DNA of 62,244 nucleotides from Erysipelotrichaceae bacterium (GTDB lineage: Bacteria > Bacillota_I > Bacilli_A > Erysipelotrichales > Erysipelotrichaceae). The notes below the pieces were generated by a model that was given only the letters and a program-made list of their open reading frames with translations, made no database searches and was not told the origin of the DNA. The translations under genes and the position numbers were made by a program. Shown here in pieces: positions 9,710-18,684 of this stretch. Each line of letters begins with the position of its first letter. The first letter of the stretch is position 1. The stretch is taken from the NCBI GenBank assembly GCA_030694975.1, contig JAUYTU010000014.1:1-62244 (forward strand), in the 5' to 3' direction.

Positions 9710-12027
9710 ACCTTAACCAAGGCTACATTGAGCACTTGTTCCATATTTTCAACCGGAATAAAGGTAATTGTTTTCTTAACAGATTCCGGAATATCATCCA
9801 TATCCTTCATATTTTGCTTCGGAATGACCACATTGTGAATTCCGACACGGTGAGCCGCCAACGATTTTTCTTTCAAACCGCCAATTGGCAACACGTTTCC
9901 GCGCAGCGTCACTTCACCGGTCATCGCCAAATCACTGTAAACTTCCCGATGCGTTAATGCGGATACGATCGCCGTTGTCAACGTAACTCCGGCACTCGGA
10001 CCATCCTTAGGCACGGCACCTTCCGGTACGTGGATATGAATATCATGCGTTTCAAAGAATTTTGGATCGATTTCCAACGCTTTTGCATGTGATTTCACAT
10101 AACCGGTCGCGATTTCCGCGGATTCCTTCATGACATCACCCAATTGTCCAGTCAGGATCAGTCGACCCTTCCCTTCAAAGAACGTTACTTCTACCGGCAA
10201 AACATCACCGCCAAAGGAAGTATAGGCCAATCCGGTAACGACACCGATTTGATTTTGGGTTTCTTTTTTACCAAACTCGAAGATTTCCTTACCCAACCAC
10301 TCATTAATGAGTTCATTGGTGATGGTAATGCTTTTCTTGTTATCTTTCAGTACCGCCAAAACGCTCTTACGGCATAAAGATGCGATCATGCGTTCCAACT
10401 GACGGACACCGGCTTCACGGGTATAGTGACGAATCATATATAATAATTCATCATCCCCGATCTTAAACTGCTTCGCCTTCAAACCATTCGCCTCAAGTTG
10501 TTTCTTAATTAAATGATTTTTAGCGATATTTAATTTTTCATCTTCGGTATACGAGGATAAGTGAATGATTTCCAAACGGTCACGCAAGGCTGGCGGGATG
10601 TTTTCTAAATAGTTCGCCGTTGCGATAAACATGACATTGGATAAATCATACGCTTCTTCCAAGTAATGATCGGAGAATAGGCTGTTTTGCTCAGGATCCA
10701 ACACTTCCAACATAGCGGATGATGGATCACCCTTGTAATCAGCCGACATTTTGTCGATTTCATCGATTAAGAATACCGGATTTATAACACCAGCCTTCTT
10801 CATTCCCTGAATGACACGACCCGGCATTGAGCCAAGATACGTACGGCGGTGACCACGGATTTCAGCTTCGTCCCTTACTCCACCCAAAGACGCCTTTATA
10901 AACTTACGTCCCAATGCGGAGGCAATGGACTTAGCTAATGAAGTTTTACCAACTCCTGGAGGACCGACAAGACATAAAATCGGCGCACTGAGCGATTTGG
11001 TCATGGTTTTAACCGCCAAATACTCCATGATTCGGTCTTTGACCTTATCTAATCCGTAATGATCGCCATCCAAAACGCCTCGTACAGCTTTTAAATCTTC
11101 ATTGTCATCGGTTAACTGCCACCACGGTGTCTTTAACAGCCAATCCAAATACGTTCGGATAACACCGGATTCTCCGGATGCCTGCGGCAACATTTCGTAG
11201 CGGGCCAATTCTTCCAATGCTTTTTGCTTGATGTTCTCCGGATATGGATTCTCCTCGATCATCTTACGCAAATCATCGGTATCATCATCACGCGGAGCGA
11301 CATCGCCAAGTTCTTCTTTAATGGCACGCAGTTTTTCGCGTAAGTAGTATTCACGTTGATTGTCTTCGATGCGTTCTTTCACTTTTTCATTGATGTCCTG
11401 CTCGATGGTCGACAATTGTTTTTCGGTTTGTAATTCTTGTATGATTAAAATCAACCGTTCGTTGACGTTGATTTTTTCAAGTAACATTTGCTTCTTCTCA
11501 ACCGGCAATGGGAAAAACTGCGCAAATTGATCGGCCAGTTGCGGAGCCGAAACTCCTTTGGTCAATTGATTGATCATTTCGGTTGGGAAGTTGGCATTGG
11601 TGGTTGCCACTTGTTCTAATTCTTTGGCGATTCTGCGAATCAGAGCCATTTCTTCCATCGGATCGCCGGTGATATCATCGACCGGTAAGACCGTTGCAAA
11701 AAACATGCGTTCATCTTCGCTCATTCGTACGAGTTTGGCCCGCTGCAATCCGGTAAAGGTCACACGCATAAATCCTTCTTTGCGTTTGATTGTCTTCACC
11801 CGACACAAAGTGCCAAATGTATATAAGTCATTCTCATGCGGTTCATCGACTAAAATATCCCGTTGGCTGACTAACCAGACATGGCCGTTAAAATAGGTGT
11901 TGGCCTCTTCCACCGCGTTGACGCTCTTGTCACGCCCAACTTCGATCATAATATCTTGATTGGGAAATACGACGATACCTCGCGTGCATATTACGGGGAC
12001 ACTGACTTCGATTTTTTCATTTTCCAT
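9706..12027 (-). CDS. lon: ATP-dependent protease Lon (LonA type)
   Basis: A cytosolic AAA+ serine protease of 773 residues that degrades misfolded and regulatory proteins. An N-terminal substrate-binding LON domain (about 1-200) and coiled coil are followed by the ATPase module with Walker A GPPGVGKTSLAK and Walker B FLIDEIDKM. The C-terminal protease domain carries the catalytic Ser in PKDGPSAGVTLT and the downstream Lys in GGLKEKSLAAHR. The ATG at 12027 follows AAAGGAGGGTCGTT. An intrinsic terminator separates tig from lon, so lon depends on read-through or on a promoter inside tig. The clpX and lonB genes found between tig and lonA in B. subtilis are absent here. Confidence 0.97.
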   Translation of the reverse strand: MENEKIEVSVPVICTRGIVVFPNQDIMIEVGRDKSVNAVEEANTYFNGHVWLVSQRDILVDEPHENDLYTFGTLCRVKTIKRKEGFMRVTFTGLQRAKLVRMSEDERMFFATVLPVDDITGDPMEEMALIRRIAKELEQVATTNANFPTEMINQLTKGVSAPQLADQFAQFFPLPVEKKQMLLEKINVNERLILIIQELQTEKQLSTIEQDINEKVKERIEDNQREYYLREKLRAIKEELGDVAPRDDDTDDLRKMIEENPYPENIKQKALEELARYEMLPQASGESGVIRTYLDWLLKTPWWQLTDDNEDLKAVRGVLDGDHYGLDKVKDRIMEYLAVKTMTKSLSAPILCLVGPPGVGKTSLAKSIASALGRKFIKASLGGVRDEAEIRGHRRTYLGSMPGRVIQGMKKAGVINPVFLIDEIDKMSADYKGDPSSAMLEVLDPEQNSLFSDHYLEEAYDLSNVMFIATANYLENIPPALRDRLEIIHLSSYTEDEKLNIAKNHLIKKQLEANGLKAKQFKIGDDELLYMIRHYTREAGVRQLERMIASLCRKSVLAVLKDNKKSITITNELINEWLGKEIFEFGKKETQNQIGVVTGLAYTSFGGDVLPVEVTFFEGKGRLILTGQLGDVMKESAEIATGYVKSHAKALEIDPKFFETHDIHIHVPEGAVPKDGPSAGVTLTTAIVSALTHREVYSDLAMTGEVTLRGNVLPIGGLKEKSLAAHRVGIHNVVIPKQNMKDMDDIPESVKKTITFIPVENMEQVLNVALVKV

Positions 12028-12045
12028 AACGACCCTCCTTTGTGG

Positions 12046-12067
12046 TAAAAAAGACGCAAAGCGTCTT
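12046..12067 (-). terminator. Terminator between tig and lon
   Basis: Arms AAGACGC (12051-12057) and GCGTCTT (12061-12067), three-base loop, then TTTTTT on the minus strand. Probably partial, since no obvious promoter fits between it and lon. Confidence 0.75.
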
Positions 12068-13343
12068 AGTTGTTTGCGGATTCTTTGATGAAGTCAAACG
12101 CTTTCTTTAAGCGTAAATCGTAAGAAATCTGTTGAGGTTGAATGTACTGTTTTACTTGGTCGACTTCCATGTTGTAAGCCGCAGCGATCGACGTAAATTC
12201 TTGATCGATCTCCTCTTCAGTTGCATTCAAGCCTTCGCTTTTCGCGACGGCACTCAATACCAGACGAACTTTTACTTTACCCTCGGCATCTTTACCGATT
12301 TGTTCTTTTAGAAACTCTTGGGTCTGACCGGTAATCTGCGAATACATATCGATATTGAAACCTTGTTGTTCTAAGCGGCGCTTGAAATCTTCAAACATCG
12401 CTCCGGTTTCATCTTCGATCATTACAGCCGGAATTTCAACCGTGGATGCTTCAACGACTTTGCCCAACAAATCATTGTCATAGGCATCGGCAGCACTCTT
12501 TTCCTTCTCACCGTAAATATCCATACGCAGTTTTTCGACCAATTCTTCAAAAGTTTCAACGCCTGGAGCATTGATTTCTTTTGCGAAATCATCATTCAAC
12601 TCAGGTACCTGACGTACCTTAACTTCATTAACTTTTACTTTAAATACAACCGGTGCGCCTGCTAAATTCGCTGCGCCATAATCTTCTGGGAAGGTAACGG
12701 AGATTTCTTTTTCTTCGTTAACAGCCATACCGACCACTTGTTCTTCAAACCCCGGAATGAAACTATTGGAACCAATAACTAACGGATGGTTTTCACCCTT
12801 GCCGCCTTCAAATGCCACACCATCCTTGAATCCTTCAAAGTCAATGACTGCGGTATCGCCCATAGCGACCACACCATCTTCCTTAACAACCAATTCGGCG
12901 AAATCTTCACGCATCTTTTCCAAACGCGCATCGATATCGGCTTGTTCGACAGCCACTTCATTTCTGACAACAGTCAACCCTTTATACTCACCCAATTGCA
13001 CATCCGGAGCAACCGTAACATCAAAAACCAAGGTTACATCTGCTTCAGTCATTCCTTCAACATCCAGTTGAGGCGTTGTGATCGGGTTGAGCTCATGCTC
13101 TTTTAAGCCAAACAAATAAGCTTCATTGGCGACGGCTTCAACCGCTTCCATCATAATCGACGATTCTTTGAGTTGTTTACGAATTAACGCTTTAGGTGCT
13201 TGACCCTTACGGAAACCCGGCAGCTCAACATTTTGAGCCAATTTGTTAAAAGCCTTTTCTTGAGCTGAAGTCCAAACATCGCCACTTACCGTAACTTTCA
13301 GGACGCCTGTGGACCGCTCACCTAAATTCCAAGTTGTTTTCAT
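12066..13343 (-). CDS. tig: Trigger factor
   Basis: A ribosome-bound chaperone and peptidyl-prolyl isomerase. In 425 residues it has the N-terminal ribosome-binding domain with the GFRKGQAPK signature, a central FKBP-like isomerase domain (about 150-240, GDTAVIDFEGFKDG) and the long helical C-terminal chaperone domain. The start is ATG 13343, with TGGAGG seven bases upstream. An upstream in-frame start would lie inside the promoter. The gene is driven by a consensus promoter overlapped by a CIRCE operator, so HrcA repression and heat induction are expected. Confidence 0.96.
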   Translation of the reverse strand: MKTTWNLGERSTGVLKVTVSGDVWTSAQEKAFNKLAQNVELPGFRKGQAPKALIRKQLKESSIMMEAVEAVANEAYLFGLKEHELNPITTPQLDVEGMTEADVTLVFDVTVAPDVQLGEYKGLTVVRNEVAVEQADIDARLEKMREDFAELVVKEDGVVAMGDTAVIDFEGFKDGVAFEGGKGENHPLVIGSNSFIPGFEEQVVGMAVNEEKEISVTFPEDYGAANLAGAPVVFKVKVNEVKVRQVPELNDDFAKEINAPGVETFEELVEKLRMDIYGEKEKSAADAYDNDLLGKVVEASTVEIPAVMIEDETGAMFEDFKRRLEQQGFNIDMYSQITGQTQEFLKEQIGKDAEGKVKVRLVLSAVAKSEGLNATEEEIDQEFTSIAAAYNMEVDQVKQYIQPQQISYDLRLKKAFDFIKESANN

Positions 13344-13370
13344 TGATATCCTCCAATATTTTGCATGTAC

Positions 13371-13398
13371 ATTATAACACAACTGTTAGCACTGTCAA
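13371..13398 (-). promoter_or_regulatory. tig promoter
   Basis: TTGACA (13393-13398), 16-base spacer, TATAAT (13371-13376): both hexamers are perfect. The -35 box lies inside the CIRCE element. Confidence 0.9.
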
Positions 13399-13412
13399 CT
13401 AAAGAGTGCTAA
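13386..13412 (-). promoter_or_regulatory. CIRCE operator (HrcA site) upstream of tig
   Basis: TTAGCACTG, nine bases, GAGTGCTAA: one mismatch to the CIRCE consensus. It covers the -35 of tig and the stop codon of the upstream gene (13399-13401). HrcA itself is not encoded in the window. Confidence 0.9.
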
Positions 13413-14121
13413 ATTCCGGTAGCCCGGAAATCTCAAAAAGTTGTGGCTCTTCTATTTTAAATTTAATCACGGCTTTTCGCCACTCATTTACATCGTTTAA
13501 CGCCATATAAACAAATTTCAATACAGAAGCTGCCAAAATCATGCCTTCTTCCTCACTGAAACTTAACGGTAAAGCCAAGGTAGCTTCACCATCCAAGACA
13601 TCCACACACATTTTCAACAGTGAGGGATTGTCATTTTCTAACCATTCCCGCAAAAACTGTGTTGCTGCGATGTATCCGTCACTTTCCCATGGCAAAGGCA
13701 GATACATCGGAATAAACTCCATTCGCTGGCCGTCCTTTTGCCAGACAAAGGTTTCCGTCAATTGTTGTTCGATACAGATCTGAATCAGCAACGTAGCAAT
13801 CAACGGATGTAACGATGAGTCAAATATGTCCTGAATCGCTCCACCCAACAATCGCAAATTACTTTTACGCAATTGATCCAGTGAAGCCAACGAGCCAAGA
13901 TTACTGTTCTTGATACTCTCAACTAACTCTTCGAGAGAAGGAGTACGTTTGACTTGCTCCTTCTTCAAAGATTTTGCCAAATCACGCAAACGGTCTTCAT
14001 CCGCCATTGGAATATACGGCATCGAAAGTTCCTCATTGACCAGACGCAACACTTCATCCGTCTTTTCTTCACTCATTAACTGTTCGATTTTCAGCCAAAA
14101 CTGCGAATAGTAATCCGCCAT
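13399..14121 (-). CDS. Conserved-looking protein of unknown function
   Basis: A 240-residue acidic soluble protein with no signal peptide or membrane segment. I do not recognise the family. Residues 1-75 are helical and charged and include a QVKRTPSLEELVESIKNS segment. Residues 90-125 contain a hydrophobic stretch (LHPLIATLLIQICIEQQL). The last third has a possible helical-repeat or TPR-like look. A strong AGGAGGTGAAGTC precedes the ATG. It lies 12 bases downstream of the MFS gene and its 3' end carries the tig operator, so it probably shares a transcript with the permease. A role in proteostasis is only a guess from location. Confidence 0.75.
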   Translation of the reverse strand: MADYYSQFWLKIEQLMSEEKTDEVLRLVNEELSMPYIPMADEDRLRDLAKSLKKEQVKRTPSLEELVESIKNSNLGSLASLDQLRKSNLRLLGGAIQDIFDSSLHPLIATLLIQICIEQQLTETFVWQKDGQRMEFIPMYLPLPWESDGYIAATQFLREWLENDNPSLLKMCVDVLDGEATLALPLSFSEEEGMILAASVLKFVYMALNDVNEWRKAVIKFKIEEPQLFEISGLPEFSTL

Positions 14122-14132
14122 GACTTCACCTC

Positions 14133-15359
14133 CTAAACCTTGCGGTTATATATTAGCGCAATCGAATGACGGTTGCGCCAGATGATCATATAAAAGGCAA
14201 TCATTCCAAAAATGTTCAGCCCTAATACGATATATTCAAATTTAAAGAACTCTCCCAAGCTGCCCGCTAACAATCGTCCGGTAAGCATACCCAAGGAAAC
14301 AACAATCTGAAAGACACCGTTGACCCGTCCTCTTTTCTCCGATGGCACATAACTTTGAACCGTTGACATTCGGATATTAAAGGAGTTTATGGACAAAAGT
14401 CCCATCATAAACTGTAAAACCACCATAAAGTAATAGTTGGTGAACAAGAGTATTCCGGAAATGATATTTAATGAGAAGTACACGATCGCCGCAATCCTAA
14501 ACCGCAGATGCGTCGGGATTTTAATGACATAGTGCATTAATCCGCCAAACAAACGTCCGGCTGTCGCAAAGGAAATCAACAAGGCATACATCGTCACATC
14601 AAGCATTGGATGATTTTCAAAAAACGGATATAACAATACACCCAACCCCTCACCGGTAAAGAAGATGAAGAAGAAATAAGTAAAGATTGCGATTAAGCCC
14701 TTTTCTTTTTTAAGATAAGAGAAACCCTCTTTGACCATGGTCCAGAAAGGTTGCGGATTAGCCTTGGCCAATATTGCCTGATGTTCCACTATTTTAATCC
14801 GAGTTTCAAAAGCAGACGCAATCAATAAAAGAAATCCTTCGATTAAAAAGATCGCTGAGATACCGTATCTTTCAAAGAATACAGCCGCCACCGGTAATAC
14901 CAGTGTATTAACTGTCGGATAAATCAGTGAACTGATTGAATAGCCCTTCTGTAACATCCCTTCCGGAATGAGTTCGGGAAATAAGGACTCGTAGGCAATG
15001 TGATAAATAACACCGTTGGTCGAAATGATGATTCCTAAAATCATGTAGGGAACATAAGCGAAATAACCATTGCGCGTAAAATAACCGACACTTAGAAACA
15101 ACAGTCCCATAAAGAAGTCAGAAATGACAATAATCCACTTTCTGGGCAGTTTGTCGATGTATGGACCGATAAACAACGGTAATAAAATGTTGGGCACCGA
15201 TATGATCCCCGCAAAAAGTGCCGATAACAACGTTGAACCGGTCTTGTTGTAAATAAGGACACTCAATGCAAAATTCAAACCAACCCCGCCGATCGCCGAA
15301 ATGATCGTACCAATGGTTATGGTCGTATAGTTGCGCGTCCATAATGTATGAGATTTCAT
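14133..15359 (-). CDS. Major facilitator superfamily permease
   Basis: A 408-residue inner-membrane transporter with about twelve hydrophobic helices and a central cytoplasmic loop near residue 190. The GPYIDKLPRKWIIVIS segment after helix 2 matches the MFS A-motif region. It resembles enterobactin/macrolide exporter-type MFS proteins, but the substrate is unknown. The ATG at 15359 is chosen because GGAGGG lies seven bases upstream; an upstream TTG would overlap that ribosome site. The unknown protein follows after 11 bases. Confidence 0.85.
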   Translation of the reverse strand: MKSHTLWTRNYTTITIGTIISAIGGVGLNFALSVLIYNKTGSTLLSALFAGIISVPNILLPLFIGPYIDKLPRKWIIVISDFFMGLLFLSVGYFTRNGYFAYVPYMILGIIISTNGVIYHIAYESLFPELIPEGMLQKGYSISSLIYPTVNTLVLPVAAVFFERYGISAIFLIEGFLLLIASAFETRIKIVEHQAILAKANPQPFWTMVKEGFSYLKKEKGLIAIFTYFFFIFFTGEGLGVLLYPFFENHPMLDVTMYALLISFATAGRLFGGLMHYVIKIPTHLRFRIAAIVYFSLNIISGILLFTNYYFMVVLQFMMGLLSINSFNIRMSTVQSYVPSEKRGRVNGVFQIVVSLGMLTGRLLAGSLGEFFKFEYIVLGLNIFGMIAFYMIIWRNRHSIALIYNRKV

Positions 15360-15382
15360 CGTACCCTCCAATATTCAAGTCA

Positions 15383-15411
15383 ATTATATCCTAATTTGAC
15401 AGACAAAACAA
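15383..15411 (-). promoter_or_regulatory. Promoter of the MFS gene
   Basis: TTGTTT (15406-15411), 17-base spacer, TATAAT (15383-15388), 24 bases before the chosen start. Confidence 0.65.
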
Positions 15412-15571
15412 AACATCATCCGACATTTTCCAAGGGAAGAATCATCGTTTGAAAAGTATTTACTGATAAACATGATCAAGCCTTTGACAATAAACACCTA
15501 CAATATTATATCCTACTCTCCTTGTTTATCCAGCCTTTTTTCCAATAATGAAACAGTTCTTGTTAACGGTA
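15412..15571. other. Intergenic stretch without a gene
   Basis: The region between the MFS promoter and the tRNA terminator is AT-rich and holds no supported coding frame. The only signal is a possible plus-strand promoter, TTGACA (15484-15489), 17 bases, TATATC (15507-15512), whose transcript would stop at the hairpin at 15579-15600. Confidence 0.5.
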
Positions 15572-15600
15572 TAAAAAAACCAACTGGCGTTGGTAATTTT
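15572..15600. terminator. Terminator of tRNA-Arg, possibly bidirectional
   Basis: Arms ACCAAC (15579-15584) and GTTGGT (15589-15594), loop TGGC. The minus strand continues with seven T (tRNA side). The plus strand continues with AATTTTT. Confidence 0.75.
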
Positions 15601-15603
15601 TCA

Positions 15604-15680
15604 TGGCGTCCACGGAGAGACTCGAACTCCCGACCGTGCGCTTAGAAGGCGCATGCTCTATCCGGCTGAGCTACGTGGAC
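15604..15680 (-). tRNA. tRNA-Arg (anticodon UCU)
   Basis: A full cloverleaf can be drawn: acceptor arms GTCCACG and CGTGGAC, discriminator G, encoded CCA (15604-15606), anticodon stem TGCGC/GCGCA with loop CTTCTAA giving anticodon TCT, and a T arm with GTTCGAGTC. It decodes AGA arginine codons. It stands alone with its own promoter and terminator. Confidence 0.97.
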
Positions 15681-15693
15681 ATCGTGCTGAAAT

Positions 15694-15722
15694 ATAATAT
15701 CAAAATTTCACACGTTGTGCAA
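15694..15722 (-). promoter_or_regulatory. tRNA-Arg promoter
   Basis: TTGCAC (15717-15722), 17-base spacer, TATTAT (15694-15699), ending 14 bases before the tRNA. Confidence 0.75.
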
Positions 15723-15724
15723 GG

Positions 15725-16183
15725 TCAACATTCGACCCTTTCCACCGTAACTTTCTTCCCCTCAACGCGAGCAATCGCATAACACGGCCGTGTACCGTCA
15801 CGATTATGATAAACCGATCCCGGACAAATCAACGTAACTCCCTCGGTGGTCTGTGTAAAAAAGGAATGCGTGTGGCCATAACAAGCAATCATGCATCCCA
15901 ACTGATGCGCTTTATGGGTGATTTGCTCAATGCGTTTGAAACTGTAAAACTGGTGCCCGTGAATGAGCAACACTTTAAACTCATTAAAATTTAAGACTCT
16001 TAGTTCAGGGAAATCATAGTACATATCATTATTACCCTTAACCGAAACAAACGGACGCAGTTTTTCCGGGGGCAATTCACTGTCTCCCAAATGGAAATAA
16101 GCATCCGCATCCGGATGTTCACCCACAATGCGATTGAGTACATCGATTTTGCCGTGATTGTCACTGACGATGATAAACTTCAC
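15725..16183 (-). CDS. YfcE/MJ0936-family metallophosphoesterase
   Basis: A 152-residue calcineurin-like phosphoesterase. The metal-binding motifs are complete: SDNHG (D8, H10), HLGDSE, KGNND, LIHGH and GHTHS. Family members hydrolyse model phosphodiesters in vitro; the physiological substrate is unknown. The start is GTG, overlapping the murI stop as GTGA with AAAGGAG upstream, so it is translationally coupled to murI. It is the last gene of the cvpA-mutS2-uvrC-murI operon. B. subtilis YsnB is a likely relative. Confidence 0.9.
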   Translation of the reverse strand: MKFIIVSDNHGKIDVLNRIVGEHPDADAYFHLGDSELPPEKLRPFVSVKGNNDMYYDFPELRVLNFNEFKVLLIHGHQFYSFKRIEQITHKAHQLGCMIACYGHTHSFFTQTTEGVTLICPGSVYHNRDGTRPCYAIARVEGKKVTVERVEC

Positions 16184-16920
16184 TTCACCACTCCTTTCAG
16201 TACTTCAACACGTTGTTTAAAGACCGTCTTGATTTGTTGTTGAAGGTGATGAGGATCTTTGGTCGTATATAGGACTACATCCCCTTTGGGATAATTTCTG
16301 GTAGAGAAACTCTGAATGATCGGTTCGATTGAATCGATGATCTTCCCGGATAACTTCTTTGCGATCTGATCTTTTATTAGCGGATAATGCGTGCAACCCA
16401 AGATAATCGTATCACATTCTTCCAGCGGTTGACAATAAACGTCTAGAACGGAAGACAATTGTTGCTCATTTGCTAATCCCTCGATCAACGCTACCAAATC
16501 CGGGGCGGCTTGTTCGATGACAAATGAACTTAATCTTTTCTCAATCTTATTTTTATAGGCATGAGAAGCAATCGTCGCCGTGGTTGCCAATACGCCGACA
16601 CAGTCCGCATCATTCAACTGATTGACCGTTACATCGATGATTCCCGCGATTTTCATCGACGGAAATTTTTCGTGTAAGTATTCCAATGCATTGGAAGAAG
16701 CGGTATTGCATGCCAATAACACTTCGGTTATGCCTTGTTGTTGAAACCAACGGATGTTACCTTCCATGATCTCACATATTTCCTGTTTGCTTTTATTTCC
16801 ATACGGCGCATGGATCTGATCGGCAAGATATACCATCGCCATATCCGGATAGGCGTTTCTCAAAGCCAGTACGACCGAAACACCACCCAAACCTGAATCT
16901 AGAATTCCAATCGGTTTCAT
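16180..16920 (-). CDS. murI: Glutamate racemase
   Basis: Makes D-glutamate for peptidoglycan from L-glutamate in the cytosol. The 246-residue protein has the N-terminal GILDSGLGG motif and the two catalytic cysteines in ACNTAS (C71) and GCTHYP (C176). The length is a little below the usual 260-270. The ATG overlaps the uvrC stop by four bases. Confidence 0.96.
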   Translation of the reverse strand: MKPIGILDSGLGGVSVVLALRNAYPDMAMVYLADQIHAPYGNKSKQEICEIMEGNIRWFQQQGITEVLLACNTASSNALEYLHEKFPSMKIAGIIDVTVNQLNDADCVGVLATTATIASHAYKNKIEKRLSSFVIEQAAPDLVALIEGLANEQQLSSVLDVYCQPLEECDTIILGCTHYPLIKDQIAKKLSGKIIDSIEPIIQSFSTRNYPKGDVVLYTTKDPHHLQQQIKTVFKQRVEVLKGVVK

Positions 16921-18683
16921 ACTTGCTCACCTTCCTTCAAATCTCGGAAAAATTGTAACACAGCCATGGCCGTCGGTCTACCGACAACCGCAATTAACTC
17001 CGTTTCGTCGGCTTCCTTAATGGCCTTTAACGTCCCAAAATGTTTGAGTAGTTCTTTTTTCCGTTTCTCGCCGATTCCCTCAATTTCATCCAATATCGAA
17101 CGTGTTGATGCCTTTTGGCGTAGCAGCCGGTGATACGTAACCGCAAAACGATGGACCTCATCTTGCATCGTCGATAAAAACATGGTCAACGGTTCCCCTG
17201 GTAACAGTTTGACCTCTTCCCCACTTTGCAGTAAAATCGAATCGGTGTTGTGCTTGGTATCTTTAGCCAAAGCAATATAAGGAACATCCAGATGAAGTGC
17301 TTCGATAATCTCCCGGGCAGCACTTAGCTGAGGCAACCCACCATCCACGATGATTAAATCCGGTCGCTCACTCTCTTCTTTTAACATCCGAACTAACCGT
17401 CGGTACAACACTTCCTTCATCGAACCGACATCATTGTTTCCCCCGCTCAAACGATAACGACGGTACGCAGATCGATTGGGCTTACCATCTGTAAATACAA
17501 CCATCCCTGCTACCAGAAATGATCCGGAAATATGCGAGTTGTCAAAAAGCTCGATGCGCGATAAATCGGTCAGTTTTAAAAGTTCGCTCAGCTGATTTGT
17601 CGCCACATCCCCAAACATCTCCGATTTTTCAATCATCTTAAACTTCAACAACAGTTGCTCTTTGGCATTGTGCTGCGCCATTTCCACTAGTTTGAACTTG
17701 TCACCGCGCTGCGGAGCCACCACCGAAACATTCAGAATTTCACTCAGCAGTTCAACATCCACATCCTGTGGTACCAACAGTTCTTTTGGTTTGGGTAAGT
17801 CGGAATAGAACTGAATCAAATACGATGCAAAAGCATCATTCGCCGTTTCTATGGTGGGTTGAACGATTGAAGTCTTTTGAATTAACTTACCATCCCTCAC
17901 AAAAAAGCCGGTAATGGATAGAATATTTTTTGAGATAGCATATGCGAAGACGTCCTGTTGCATGCGTTCGCCAAACTGGACTTGCTGCTTTTGGGAAATA
18001 TGTTCAATCGAACGAATTGTATCTCGGATCTTTGCGGCTTTTTCATATGCCAAAACGCGGATGGCCTCATCCATTTCTTTATGAAGCCGATTTAGCTGTG
18101 CTTTATTGTCACCCTTAAGAAATCTGCCGATTTCATCGATCATCACCGAATACAGCTCTTTAGGTACATCAAACTGACACGGACCTAAACATTGTCCGAT
18201 ATGATAATACAGACAAACCTTCTTAGGCATGGTCTTGCATTTTCGAATCGGATACAGATCATTGAGCAGTTTCACGGTATCATGAGCCGCACTGGTATCG
18301 GTAAAAGGACCAAAATATTTAGCCTTTTTATCCTTCGTACGATCGCGCACCACAATCAACCGCGGATAAGCATCGGAAGTGATTTTAATAAACGGATAGG
18401 ACTTATCGTCCATAAACATAATGTTATAACGCGGCCGATACTGTTTGATCAGATTGATCTCCAACACCAACGCTTCTTTTTCGGTGTTGGTCACAAAGAA
18501 ATCAAAATCATCGACCCGTGACACCATCTTCTGCGTTTTACCTTCATGCGCTCCGGAAAAATACTGATTCAAACGTGATTTCAGTTTCTTCGCTTTTCCA
18601 ATATAAATAATTTCGCCCTGGTTATCCTTCATCAGATAACAACCCGGTTGTAATGGCAAGGACGACAGTTTATCCTTCATCAT
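16917..18683 (-). CDS. uvrC: Excinuclease ABC subunit C
   Basis: The nuclease of nucleotide excision repair, acting with UvrA and UvrB to incise both sides of a lesion. In 588 residues it shows the N-terminal GIY-YIG nuclease (PGCYLMKD...IIYIGKAKKLKSRL), a Cys-containing linker, the UVR motif (EKAAKIRDTIRSIE), the RNase H-like 5' nuclease region (IELFDNSHISG; LIIVDGG) and a C-terminal helix-hairpin-helix (IEGIGEKRKKELLKHFG). It begins one base after mutS2 ends and overlaps murI. UvrA and UvrB are not in the window. Confidence 0.97.
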   Translation of the reverse strand: MMKDKLSSLPLQPGCYLMKDNQGEIIYIGKAKKLKSRLNQYFSGAHEGKTQKMVSRVDDFDFFVTNTEKEALVLEINLIKQYRPRYNIMFMDDKSYPFIKITSDAYPRLIVVRDRTKDKKAKYFGPFTDTSAAHDTVKLLNDLYPIRKCKTMPKKVCLYYHIGQCLGPCQFDVPKELYSVMIDEIGRFLKGDNKAQLNRLHKEMDEAIRVLAYEKAAKIRDTIRSIEHISQKQQVQFGERMQQDVFAYAISKNILSITGFFVRDGKLIQKTSIVQPTIETANDAFASYLIQFYSDLPKPKELLVPQDVDVELLSEILNVSVVAPQRGDKFKLVEMAQHNAKEQLLLKFKMIEKSEMFGDVATNQLSELLKLTDLSRIELFDNSHISGSFLVAGMVVFTDGKPNRSAYRRYRLSGGNNDVGSMKEVLYRRLVRMLKEESERPDLIIVDGGLPQLSAAREIIEALHLDVPYIALAKDTKHNTDSILLQSGEEVKLLPGEPLTMFLSTMQDEVHRFAVTYHRLLRQKASTRSILDEIEGIGEKRKKELLKHFGTLKAIKEADETELIAVVGRPTAMAVLQFFRDLKEGEQV

Positions 18684-18684
18684 A

